35,122 nucleotides of DNA from Leptospira yanagawae serovar Saopaulo str. Sao Paulo = ATCC 700523 (lineage in GTDB: Bacteria; Spirochaetota; Leptospiria; Leptospirales; Leptospiraceae). The notes beneath the pieces are model-generated. The model searched no databases and was not told where the DNA came from. It saw only the letters and a list, made by a program, of their open reading frames with translations. Location of the stretch: contig NZ_AOGX02000031.1 in the NCBI RefSeq assembly GCF_000332475.2, forward strand, positions 1 to 35,122. The letters run 5' to 3'. Below are positions 8,579-17,924 of the stretch, piece after piece (the first letter of the stretch is position 1; each line of letters begins with the position of its first letter). Position numbers and translations under genes: made by a program.

Positions 8579-8703
8579 GCGAAGAGGAAATAGATTCCTA
8601 CAAGGCAATCTTAAATGAATCAAATTCGAATGGATATATATGCACACCTGCTAAGGAATCTGCCAAAATCAAGAGTCTAAAATGTGTTCACCAGAATTTT
8701 TAA
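8575..8703 (+). CDS. small ORF, 42 residues, coupled to the upstream gene
   Basis: ATG 8575 overlaps the stop of the preceding frame as ATGA. The ORF runs 42 codons to TAA 8701. The product is soluble and polar, starting MSEEEIDSYKAIL and ending with a two-cysteine segment (YICTPAKESAKIKSLKC). Its position and overlap match several genuine coupled pairs in this window (12280, 25028, 33257), which is the main support. No family is recognised. It could still be a chance ORF. Confidence 0.4.
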   Translation: MSEEEIDSYKAILNESNSNGYICTPAKESAKIKSLKCVHQNF

Positions 8704-8717
8704 GTTGAAGCTTTGGC

Positions 8718-8729
8718 ATTCCATGGAAT
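8718..8729. repeat. 12-bp perfect palindrome upstream of the kinase gene
   Basis: ATTCCATGGAAT lies 18 bases before the kinase ATG. It directly follows a TTGGCA box (8713-8718), so it would sit between -35 and -10 if that box is used. It could be a regulator site or chance; no second copy was noticed. Confidence 0.25.
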
Positions 8730-8747
8730 ACTTATGAACCGTAGACT

Positions 8748-11700
8748 ATGGAAACAAACGATGACATCACTCTAGAGGAGGCAAAGGCAAAAATTAAATA
8801 TCTAGAGTCTCTTCTCAAAGAAAAGGAAGAGAATACATACAAAACTTTTTTCGAAGAAGATGAGGATGCCGTTGTGATCCTAGATTTAGAGACACAACTT
8901 TTCATCGACTGTAATGTGAAACTGACTTCCCTCCTAGGATACACAAAGGATGAGTTACAAAAACTTTCCGTTTTTGATATCAGTCCGAAATACCAAGCAA
9001 ATGGGCAAGCTTCAGAAACATTAGCGGTTAAATATATCGAAGATGGATTTAAATTCGGGAATGTAAATTTTGATTGGATCCACTTGAATCGACAAGGTGA
9101 AGAAATTTCTCTTGAAGTGAAACTCCATAACTACGTCGGGAAAGACAGGAAAGGTTTTGCAAAAGGTGTCCTACAAAAAAAAGACACACTGATTGAACTC
9201 CAAAACAAACTAAATCAAAAAGAAAAGTTATTAGAAAAGGTTACCAAAACATTACCAGCAATCATTTATATCCAGGACTTGGCAACCGACGAATTTTTAT
9301 AGTTAAACAATAGTATTGAAAGTTTTTTGGGATTTGAAGTTGAACCCATACTTACTTATGACTACTTGATTAAAAACATATTACACCCTGATGATCTTCA
9401 TCTCATTGATGCACATGCAAAAAAGATGATGGAAGAAAAAAATACAGAAATTTATGTTTTAGACTTTCGTGTTTTCCATCAGAATGGCAATGTCCATTGG
9501 TTTCGTGTTTGGGAAACGAATTTTTCATTTAATATTGATGGAATACCAACAGAGGTGTTAGGTGTTGCACAAGACATCACAGCATCCAAATCGATTGAGT
9601 TACAATTAAAAAAGCAAAATGAACTAAGTGAAGAAATCCGAAGGATTTCAAAATCGGGAGTCTGGGAATGGACGATCGAAACAAACCAAATGTTTTGGAC
9701 ACCAGACCTTTATTACTTATTAAAAGTCGAACCAAACTATTTTAAACCAAGTATTCAATCCTTAATTGCTTATTTTGCAAATGGTTGCAAAGAAAAGTTT
9801 GTGGATTCTTTAGTCAAAGCAGAAAAAGAACAGACCCCATTTGATTTAGAATTAGAAATTTTGAGTTTTCCAAATTTTTGGGTAAGAGTGCAAGGGAAAG
9901 CAATACAATCAAAAACAAACGGAATCGTTATCATTGGTAGCATTGAGGATATCGATGATTCTCGCAAAAAAAGAATAGCACTTTAAGAGAATGAAGCTCG
10001 TTTCCACAAAGTAGCAAACCAAACGGGCCTTATCATCTACGACTATGATATCAATCTCAATCAAATTGAATGGGATGGTGCCATAAAATCTGTATTAGGT
10101 TATGAGATTGAAGAATTTAATCATTTAGATATTGAAGGTTGGCTAAACTTAATTCACCCCGACGATAGAATGTTTACAAAAGAATTACTGGCAGATGCTA
10201 TTGGAACTCGAAGTCCTTACCATGCTTTTTATCGCCTTCGAAAAAAAGATAACTCATACATACCGATTGAAGACAGAGGAACTTTTATCAGCAATGATAT
10301 TTCTGGTTCAAATAGACAAGTAGGAGTTCTAGAAAACGTATCTGCAAAATACGAATTCGAATTAAAATTACAAAGTAAGGAAGAACGTTTCCGTAATTTT
10401 TACAATTTTGCAAGTGAAGCCATTATCATAACGGATGGTGATTTAATATTAGATGCCAATCTTGCGTTCAAAAAATTATTCGGTTACGATTTTATACACC
10501 ATTTATCCGTAAAAGAAATTATTGCCGATCCATTGTGGAATGGAATTGATAATAAAGAAAAAATTTTCTCATTGGAGGGAATCAAAAAAGACGGAACCTT
10601 AATCCCTATTCAAGTGAATAAAAAAGAAATAGAGGAAGGAAAGTTCATCATATCATTTATCGATTTAACTTTAATTAACGAAGCCGAATCGATTAAGGAA
10701 GCACTCAAAGAAATTCAGGAAAAAAATAATTTAATCATTTCCCAAAAGTTGGAACTAGAAAGGACAATCGAAGAATTAAAATTAACACAATCACAATTAA
10801 TTCTAAACGAAAAAATGGCATCCTTAGGACAATTGATCGCAGGTATTGCTCATGAAATTAATAACCCAATGGGTGCAATCAAAGCATCAAGCCAACTCAT
10901 CTTGGAAAATATCAAAAACCAAATCCTAAATCAAGAAAAAATCATTCACTTACTCTCAAGTAAACCTCTAGAAAAGAGAAAATTGTTTTTTAAATGGATG
11001 ACAGAGCCTTTTGAAAAAAGAAACCAATTGCATGGTTCTGAAGCAAGAAAACAAAAAAAGTTGATCAATGAAAAATTGGAACGTTTGGGTTGTAAAGATT
11101 CTGAGTTTGTTGCAGAAGAAGTTGTTGATTCTGGCGTTCAAAACGGACTTTCCATCATTGAGCACCTCTGCCATGAAGAAGATTTTTTGGATTTTTTTAA
11201 TTATGGAATCCAATACATTCATACTTCCCGAAATTTGAATTCTATTTTGGAATCAATCCAAAGAGTATCAAAGATTCTTTATGCATTAAAAAACTTTTCA
11301 CATTTCGATAAAAAAGGAAACAAAATCAATACCGATTTAATTGCAAATATTGAAACGGTATTAATTTTATATAATAGCCAAATCAAAAATGGAATCAGAA
11401 TAGTTCGCGAATATCCAGACTCAAATTTGTACATAGATTGTTATCCCAATGATTTGATTCAAGTTTGGACAAATTTAATATTCAATGCGATACAAGCAAT
11501 GTCATACAAAGGAGTGTTAACAATTTCCATTCAGACGGAGAAAGATTCCTTTACAAATTTAAATTGGGCAAAAATTCAAATCGAAGATACTGGCACTGGA
11601 ATATCTGATGCGATTAAAGATCGGATCTTTGAACCTTTTTTTACCACAAAAGAATTAGGTGAAGGAAGTGGACTCGGATTAGATATTGTTCGCCGAATCG

Positions 11701-11777
11701 TCCAAAAACATGATGGAAAAATTGAAGTTTTTTCAAAACCTGGCAATAAAATTTTTACCGTTTCACTTCCGATCTAA
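8748..11777 (+). pseudogene. five-PAS sensor histidine kinase interrupted by two in-frame stop codons
   Basis: One continuous frame of 1009 codons is cut by TAG at 9300-9302 and TAA at 9984-9986, with no frameshift. The order is a short coiled coil (10-35), PAS1 (about 38-150), PAS2 (165-285, containing the first stop: ..ATDEFL*LNNSIESFLGF), PAS3 (300-410), PAS4 (417-535, starting just after the second stop: RIAL*ENEARFHKVANQTG), PAS5 (545-650), a coiled coil, then HisKA (IAGIAHEINNPMG, H about 702) and HATPase_c (N-box LIFNAIQAM, then EDTGTGIS, FEPFFTTK and GSGLGLDI). All kinase motifs are intact. The first stop is one base from a Tyr codon and the second one base from CAA (Gln). There is no transmembrane segment. 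The piece after the second stop (from ATG 10170) could still give a shorter kinase of 535 residues if translated. Confidence 0.85.
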
Positions 11778-11812
11778 ATCAAATAACTTATTTCCAAATT
11801 CATTCATTTACG

Positions 11813-12283
11813 TCACTCGGACCTTCCCTCTTCTGCAAGTAAAGTCTCCACCACTTTCCAAGAAAGAGGTATCTCATTCCATTTTCTATACCCACGATAA
11901 AATTTACTTTTTTTAACAGCGGGACCACCTTCTTTCATTGCCCTTTCATGTTCCATTGAATATACAAACTGATCTAAGGCTGATTCGTTTTTCCAAACAG
12001 TCATTGTCCATGCTCGATTTCCGAAAATTTCACGACGGATGGCTCCACCTAAATAACCTTCGTTTTGCTGTAACTTAGACCTAACGGACGATACTCGGTC
12101 CCAAAAAATAGATCGAATTGAAAGAGAACCTTCAATTTCAACTTCTGTAATGGCAATGACTACGGAAGAATGATTCGAAATTGTTGGATCATTTAGATTC
12201 ATATTTTTTTGGAATGGAGTTGCAATCGTACAATGTGAAAACCAATTTAAAAATGAAATCATGATTAAATAACGAATTTTCAT
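11813..12283 (-). CDS. putative lipoprotein with a dimeric alpha/beta-barrel (ABM/DUF3291-like) domain
   Basis: The product has 156 residues. Residues 1-18 (..SFLNWFSHC) look like a lipoprotein signal. The rest resembles small ferredoxin-like dimeric barrel proteins: a first strand VVIAITEVEIEG, a helix, GYLGGAIRREIFGNRAWTMTVW and ALDQFVYSMEHERAM. Such folds include antibiotic-biosynthesis monooxygenases, heme-degrading enzymes and DUF3291; I cannot tell which. Its ATG overlaps the SDR stop by four bases (ATGA), so it is the last gene of the DUF2141-SDR operon. That operon lies behind a TetR-type operator. Confidence 0.65.
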   Translation of the reverse strand: MKIRYLIMISFLNWFSHCTIATPFQKNMNLNDPTISNHSSVVIAITEVEIEGSLSIRSIFWDRVSSVRSKLQQNEGYLGGAIRREIFGNRAWTMTVWKNESALDQFVYSMEHERAMKEGGPAVKKSKFYRGYRKWNEIPLSWKVVETLLAEEGRSE

Positions 12284-13068
12284 CCTTTGCTCCCAAAAAC
12301 CATTTGTCCCATGATTTGTTTTAAAACAAAAGTCCTTAAGTTTCTTGGTAAAGTAATTAAAGAATAACCAAGGAATTTGGATAAAAAACCTGGTCGAACT
12401 GTCACAGTTTTTCCTAATTTTTTGAGCACTTCTTTAGCAATTCCATCTGGTGATTGTGCATTTCCCATCACCATCCCTGCACGATTACCAAAACTTGTTT
12501 TAACGGGACCTGGTGCTACAGAGATTATATCGATTCCTTTATTTTTATATTCTCCAGATAATCCTTCCGCAAAACTTTGGATAAACGCTTTAGTAGCCGC
12601 ATAAGTAGATGTCCAAGGGACTCCTTGGAAACCAACTAAAGATCCAAATAAAACAATTCCTTGAGGACTCTCATCTTTTCGATTTTGAATAAACTCATGA
12701 CAAATTTGAACAACTGATCTGCAATTCACATCAATCATATTCAATTCTGTATCTAAATCTAAGGAATGGAATTTACCACCGGATCCATAACCTGCGGCTA
12801 AGACTACTAAACCATAATCTTCCGATTTCAATCCGTTAACCAATTCATTTGTTTCTGTATTTTTACTTAGGTCTTTTGAATCAACTTTGACTTTAATTTT
12901 ATACTTTGATTCAAGATCATGTTTGATTTCATTCAATCTACCTAAATCACGTGCGACTAAAGTTAATGAATATTCATTTTTTGCTAACTCATATGCAAAA
13001 TCTTTTCCAATTCCACTACTAGCACCAGTGATCAGCGCATTTAATTTATATCTTTTGATTCCATTCAT
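12280..13068 (-). CDS. short-chain dehydrogenase/reductase (SDR)
   Basis: A classical SDR of 262 residues. The Rossmann motif TGASSGIG is at 14-21, the AAGYG (NNAG-equivalent) stretch is near 91-95, a catalytic-type Ser precedes YAATK (the Y-x3-K pair, near 157-161), and the region after it reads VAPGPVKTSF. It should use NAD(P)(H) to oxidise or reduce a carbonyl or alcohol of unknown identity. The C-terminus (about 225-262) is basic and amphipathic (FLSKFLGYSLITLPRNLRTF), suggesting contact with membrane or a lipid-like substrate. It sits eight bases after the DUF2141 gene and overlaps the next gene by four. Confidence 0.92.
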   Translation of the reverse strand: MNGIKRYKLNALITGASSGIGKDFAYELAKNEYSLTLVARDLGRLNEIKHDLESKYKIKVKVDSKDLSKNTETNELVNGLKSEDYGLVVLAAGYGSGGKFHSLDLDTELNMIDVNCRSVVQICHEFIQNRKDESPQGIVLFGSLVGFQGVPWTSTYAATKAFIQSFAEGLSGEYKNKGIDIISVAPGPVKTSFGNRAGMVMGNAQSPDGIAKEVLKKLGKTVTVRPGFLSKFLGYSLITLPRNLRTFVLKQIMGQMVFGSKG

Positions 13069-13076
13069 ACAATCAC

Positions 13077-13508
13077 CTATTGATTTAGTTTTATTTGTAT
13101 ATTCAAATTTGATTTTAATAAAAATCCTGCCTCTTCAAAGGTCGGTGGACCGAAAGGATGCATTGGTGCATCATTGGACACTCCCCATGGTTCCTTTGGA
13201 AATCCTACAAATGTTGTTTCCATTTTCCCATTTGCATTTATATCCTCCAAAACAGAAACAGCATACAATTTCCCTTGAAGGCCCTTAAAATTGCAGATTG
13301 TTTTTTGTTGATTTGATTCGACACCTAACACTCTCATTACGGCCTTTTTCTCATCAGATGGGAAACCTTCCTGTGAAACAAAAATTCCACATCGAATCAC
13401 AGATTGTTTTGATTTACGATTGAGAATTTCCACTTCTAAATCCAAAGCATTCACTGATACGATTGGGAATAAGAGAACCAACCATAAATATTTTTTTAAA
13501 TCTTCCAT
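13077..13508 (-). CDS. DUF2141-family exported protein
   Basis: The product has 143 residues. A signal peptide (1-22, ..LFPIVSVNA) precedes a beta-rich DUF2141 domain with its hallmark blocks SVLEDINANGKMET, GFPKEPWGVSNDA and FGPPTFEEAGF. Family members are small periplasmic or secreted proteins of unknown function. A good Shine-Dalgarno sequence (AGGAG) lies about eight bases before the ATG. It is the first gene of the operon with the SDR and the alpha/beta-barrel lipoprotein. A consensus -35 box and a GTAGAC/GTCTAC operator stand directly upstream. Confidence 0.85.
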   Translation of the reverse strand: MEDLKKYLWLVLLFPIVSVNALDLEVEILNRKSKQSVIRCGIFVSQEGFPSDEKKAVMRVLGVESNQQKTICNFKGLQGKLYAVSVLEDINANGKMETTFVGFPKEPWGVSNDAPMHPFGPPTFEEAGFLLKSNLNIQIKLNQ

Positions 13509-13532
13509 TCCAACACTCCTATTGTTGACATC

Positions 13533-13556
13533 GTCTACTTAGTAGACATTGTCTAC
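13533..13556. promoter_or_regulatory. probable TetR operator upstream of the DUF2141-SDR operon
   Basis: Three alternating half-sites with exact nine-base periodicity: GTCTAC (13533), GTAGAC (13542) and GTCTAC (13551), separated by TTA and ATT. The pair at 13542-13556, GTAGAC-ATT-GTCTAC, has the same form as the palindrome upstream of tetR at 18567 (GTAGAC-TTC-GTCTAC). Position over the -10 suggests repression. That the TetR protein at 18644 binds here is inferred from the shared motif. Confidence 0.7.
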
Positions 13557-13584
13557 TTTTACAAACAACTGAGTCCATTGTCAA
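13556..13584 (-). promoter_or_regulatory. promoter of the DUF2141-SDR operon
   Basis: On the minus strand, a perfect TTGACA -35 (13584-13579), a 17-base spacer and TAAAAG (13561-13556) as a 4/6 -10. The operator begins inside the -10, so repressor binding would block RNA polymerase. The -35 lies only ten bases after the end of the outer membrane factor gene. Confidence 0.6.
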
Positions 13585-13593
13585 ACTTTTTTC

Positions 13594-14882
13594 TCAATTT
13601 ATTTCTGAGTAACCAATCCCAATCACGCTCCGGAATCGAATGATACGTTCGAATAAATCCAATTGACTCATCTCAAATCTATCTTTTTCCTCGGAATGAA
13701 GAATTTCTGCATATATCCATGAATTGATATTCGATTTACCAAATTTTACACGTTCGTATTCTTTTTTAGAAGCATATTTTGATTTGTTAACATTTGTTTG
13801 CCGAGCCAATACTTCTTGTTTTTTAAGTTTCAACATTGCCAATGAATCTTCTTTTTCAATTTGAAGTGCCCTCACTAAATCCAAAAATTCTTCCTTGGTA
13901 GAACGTAATTCGGATTCCGTTTCTTCTTCTTTTACTTTTCGTAATACCCCATCAAAAGGGTTCATTGTGATGCCCAAGGATATTTGGGCCCAGTTGTCCG
14001 TATTAAACTGGTTATTGTTTAGATAAATATATTTTCCTTTTGCGACTACTTTTGGTAATGCTTCATATTCAATGGATTTTTTCTTTTCTTGTAATGCCAG
14101 TAATTTCTTTCTAATGGCTGTTAACTCTAATCTTTCTGGGATTTCAGAATCATTTATGGATACTGAAATCTCTTCGTAACCAGGGAGAGGTCCGATTGAA
14201 ATCTCTTCATCAATTCCTAAATTCCTACGGAGAGATAAAATCGCTATTTTCTCTTTTTCGTTTAACTCATCTAATGATAATTTTGCTTGGGTTATCGCTT
14301 GTTCAATTCGGAAAATTTCACTTTCAGTCACTTGCCCAATAGCATATAACCTACGTAACTCGCCAAGCCTTATCGAAAAGTTTTGTTTTAATTCGGTGAC
14401 ATTTAGTTTTTTGACTTTGATGCGATGTATTGTTAAAAAGGAAAGTAAAGCCTCTGCTTGCGATGTTTCTTTGGCGCGAAACGATAATAATTTTTGGGAC
14501 TCCTCAGAATAATCTAAGGCCTTCGAAACTGCAAACCAATTTGCTGGATCAAATAGTGTTTGTTGGATTTCAACACCAGTATACCAATAACTTGGATTGA
14601 CACCTGCGACAATTGGAATTGCGGCATTGGGAAACAGAGTTTTGTTCCTATCTACATGTTCAATCGATAAACCAAGTTTTGGATAATAAACAGCTTTATT
14701 TAATTTTTTTTTTCTAAATTTTTTCGTTTCCACTCTTCCCATGCAAGTTTCACACGAGGTGATTCTTCCGCCAATTTTACAATTTCTTTCCAAGAGAGTA
14801 CCATAGGATCAGCGGAAATATTCTGCATGGTTGGAAAGAATAATATTAAGACAAAGAGAAAAGGGAAAATTTTGTTTATCAA
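13594..14882 (-). pseudogene. outer membrane efflux factor (TolC-like), frameshifted in an A10 tract
   Basis: The protein would have about 430 residues. The N-terminus is read in one frame: probable start TTG 14882, signal peptide INKIFPFLFVLILFFPTMQ..SA, then VLSWKEIVKLAEESPRVKL. The remainder (..KLNKAVYYPKLGLSIEHVDRNK to YSEIN) is in the next frame. The frames meet at a run of ten A (14704-14713 on the plus strand as T). Eleven or eight A would restore EKKKLNKAVYYPKL. The rest shows OEP features: long coiled helices (TESEIFRIEQAITQAKLSLDEL) and a repeated C-terminal helical half. ATG 14793 in the second frame gives nonsense for its first 30 residues and is not the true start. The family is confident; functional state is unknown. 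Confidence 0.75.
14704..14713 (-). repeat. A10 homopolymer at the frameshift point of the outer membrane factor gene
   Basis: Ten identical bases (T on the plus strand, A in the coding strand) just after a Lys-rich stretch near codon 55. One more A, or two fewer, joins the two frames. Such tracts can slip in replication or transcription and are also typical sequencing-error sites. Confidence 0.7.
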
Positions 14883-17800
14883 CTTTGGATTTTTCTTTTG
14901 TTCAATCTTTTGAATTTTCGTTCGAAACAATAGAAAGGTCGCAGATGGAACCACAAACAACGTTAAGAACGTAGAACCAAGTAAACCAGAAATCATTGTC
15001 CAAGCAAAAGGTGGCCATAACGTTGCATCCGTTATTGTTAAAGGCAAAAGACCGGCAACCGTTGTCAATGTAGTGAGTAAAATTGGACGGATACGTTTAG
15101 AAATAGAATATTGTATTGCTTCTGTGATAGAACTTCCTTCTGTAATTGCTTTAACTATATAATCTAAAAGTAAAATTCCGTTATTCACAACGATACCTAC
15201 TAAGGCAAAGATACCCAGTAAAGATAAAAACCCAAATGGTTTACCAGAAAATAATAATCCTGGAACTACCCCAATCAAGGTGAGTGGGACAGTTAATAAG
15301 ATCACTCCAACTTTCTTCCAACTTCCAAACTCAAATAAAAGAAATGAAACCAGGATCATCATTCCAATTGGAGCCACAGCAATTAAAGATTGATTTGCAT
15401 TTCCTGATTCAGCTTGTTCCCCACCAAATTCCCACTGAACCGAACTTGGTAATGAGACAAATTTTAATTTTTGGTTGATAAGATTTGTTACTTCAATTGC
15501 AGAATATCCATTTTTCAACTCCACTTAAATACTAGCGCCTGTTTGTCGATTTTTCTTATAAAGATAAGCAGGTTCCCATAAAATTGATAAATGAGAAACA
15601 GATCCTAACTTTACATTCTCCGTTCGAGTGGAAACTACATAATGTTTGTCTATCGTTTCAGAGCTAAGGTTGGATACTTCGGAAGTACGGATCTTGATTG
15701 GAATGGGTTTGTCACCTGCTCGGTAGTATCCCATGGGGATTCCATTTGTTTGTGCAAGAATAGAGAGTGTTACTTCCGATCTCGAAGTTTTGTATCTCGA
15801 TAAGGTGGCATCATCATTTTGCCAATGTAATATTGGTAACCCTATACTCAAGTCAGAACGAACATCTTTAATTCCAGGAATTCCATATAGTGTTCTTAAG
15901 ATTGTTTGATTGCTAACTTCCAAATCGGCATGTTCTTCGCTAAAAAATCGAATTTCGATGGGTGCCTTTACTGGTGGTCCTTGTTTCAGTTCCAATAACA
16001 CTGCATTTCCCACTTGGAGTTTTTGATCCAAAATGTTTTGAAATTCTTTTTTGAAAGAATCCTTGTCTCGGATATCTTTTAAATTTAATATAAATTGAGA
16101 TACATTGGGACTATTTGGTGATTGGTTTAAGTTGTAGTAAAATAATGGAACCGAACGACCTACAAAAACAATTACCGATTTTAATCGTTTGTCAGAACGT
16201 AACCAAGTTTCAATTTCAGATGCCAATCGATTTGTTTCTGAAATATCTGTACCTTCCGGCATTCGCAAATCGAGTATGAGTTGGTCTCTATCAGCATCCG
16301 GGAAAAACTTTTTGGGAAGGTATATAAAACCTAAGATCGAAATCAAAAATAAGATACTTACAATATATAAAATTTTTTTAGCATAGATAGGGATAAAAAT
16401 TCCAATCTTTTCAGAGACCCTTTCATAAATACTGATTTTGATTGTTTTGTTTTTTCGTAAAATTTGCATTCCTAATATTGGAGTTACTAATAAAGCAAAG
16501 AAAAAACTGACAGTGAGTGTGATCATATTGATGATCGGTATTGCTCTGGTAAAATCTGCTGAGTTTCCACTAGACCCAAGCAAAGGGATAAAAGAAGCTA
16601 ACGTTGTTCCCGTTGCACTTAATAAAGGGAAACTTAATTGTTGGATTGTATCGGCAGTTGAAAATAGAATTTCTTGGCCTTGGTCAATTTTCTCTTGGAT
16701 ACTTTCCAAAATCACGATGACATTATCAATCAGAAGACCTAAGGCCATCACAAACGCAGCTATGGAAATTTGATGCAAAACACCGCCAAACATTCCATAG
16801 ATACCAAGGCTTATTACGGCAATCACGGGAACAATCATTGCCGAAAGAATTCCCATACGAAATCCCATCATCACAACCAATACAAATGCAACGATCAAGA
16901 TCCCAGATACTAGATTGAGTCCTAATTCACGGAGTCTAATTTTTACATAATTAGGTTGTGAATTGATAATTTCCACAGTTACCTTAGGATGTTTTTTTTG
17001 CCATTCCTTGATTTTTGCTTCAATGGATTCTCCAAACGAAATAAGATTGGTATCCTTTTTGGCAATGATGCCGAGACCAAGAGCATTTTTCCCATTGGTT
17101 CTCATGATTTCAGTAACGGGAAATTTTGGTCTCTTTGTTACATTAGCCAATTCTGAAAAACTGACAATTTGTCCTCCCGGGAGAGGGATGGGAAAAAGAG
17201 AAAAAGTAGAGAGATCGCGAAACCAGCCATCCGATTGTACCATTACCTTTTTTCCAGCAATTGTCAATGTTCCAGGTGCAATATTATGATTATTCGATTG
17301 GATCCAATCCATCATAAATCGTAAGGAGATCCCTTTATCTTCTAACCGTTGTTTCGTGATTAAAATTTCAATTTCTTCTTCAGGATCTGCCAATCGATTG
17401 ATTTTAGAAACAGTTCCAATGTGCATTAAATGAGTTTTTAATGATTCAGTTTCTGACTTAAGAAATAAAATATCCTCCGAACCTGTTATGGAAACCAAAA
17501 TAGCTTCTTGCTCTGTCACTCTGCGATTTAAATCCCATGGCATTAATCCATTTGGATATTTGGATTCTGTACGTTTAATCGTTTCTTCAATCCTTTTCCA
17601 AGCATCATTGATTTCTTGTTCAGTTCCCATTTGATCACTCAAACGAATTTCTGCAATCATCACTTCCGGCCGAACTCTAATTTCTAAGTTTGCGATTGAT
17701 GGAACTTCAGCCAATGCCTCTTCTGTTGGCAAAATGACAAGTCGATGTATGGTCTCTACCGAAGCTCCAGGATAAATCATTTTCAAAACACCAAAACGTT

Positions 17801-17924
17801 CTTTTAATCGAGGATCCTCCTCTCTTGGCATGATTAAAAATTCAAGAATCCCAAGGAAAAATAAAAAAATGAAGATAGTAAAAATCAGACTTTTTCTTTG
17901 GATCACAAAATTAGCCAATTTCAC
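14879..17924 (-). pseudogene. RND efflux pump, interrupted by an in-frame TAA
   Basis: A proton-driven inner membrane RND pump of about 1015 residues, read as 799 residues, TAA (15525-15527), then the same frame continuing VELKNGYSAIEV. A single base change from AAA, CAA or GAA would explain the stop. TM1 (8-30) is followed by the porter domain (PREEDPRL, YPGASVETIH), TM2-6 with GLLIDNVIVILESI (TM4), a second porter half, and TM8-12 after the stop, with FALVGIVVNNGILLLDYI (TM10). The Asn variants at the relay positions occur in other RND pumps. The start is GTG 17924, overlapping the adaptor stop as GTGA. Near the 3' end the frame runs on into the outer membrane factor. Removing one A near 14890 would end the pump at TGA 14881-14879, giving a TTGA overlap. 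Confidence 0.82.

Noticed and set aside
9300..9986. Reassigned stop codons or an alternative genetic code explaining the in-frame stops
   Set aside because: TAA, TAG and TGA all end normal genes here (for example TAG at 22498, TAA at 20674, TGA at 25029), and the three internal stops share no common sequence context.
13594..14793. ATG 14793 as the start of the outer membrane factor
   Set aside because: Its first 30 residues (MERNCKIGGRITSCETCMG..) are the wrong frame of a region that in the other frame encodes a good signal peptide and OEP N-terminus.
16730..16780. Loss of proton-relay residues (DN instead of DD, N instead of K) as a sign that the pump is dead
   Set aside because: D-N in TM4 and V-N-N in TM10 are familiar variants in functional RND pumps; only the stop codon is used as evidence of damage.
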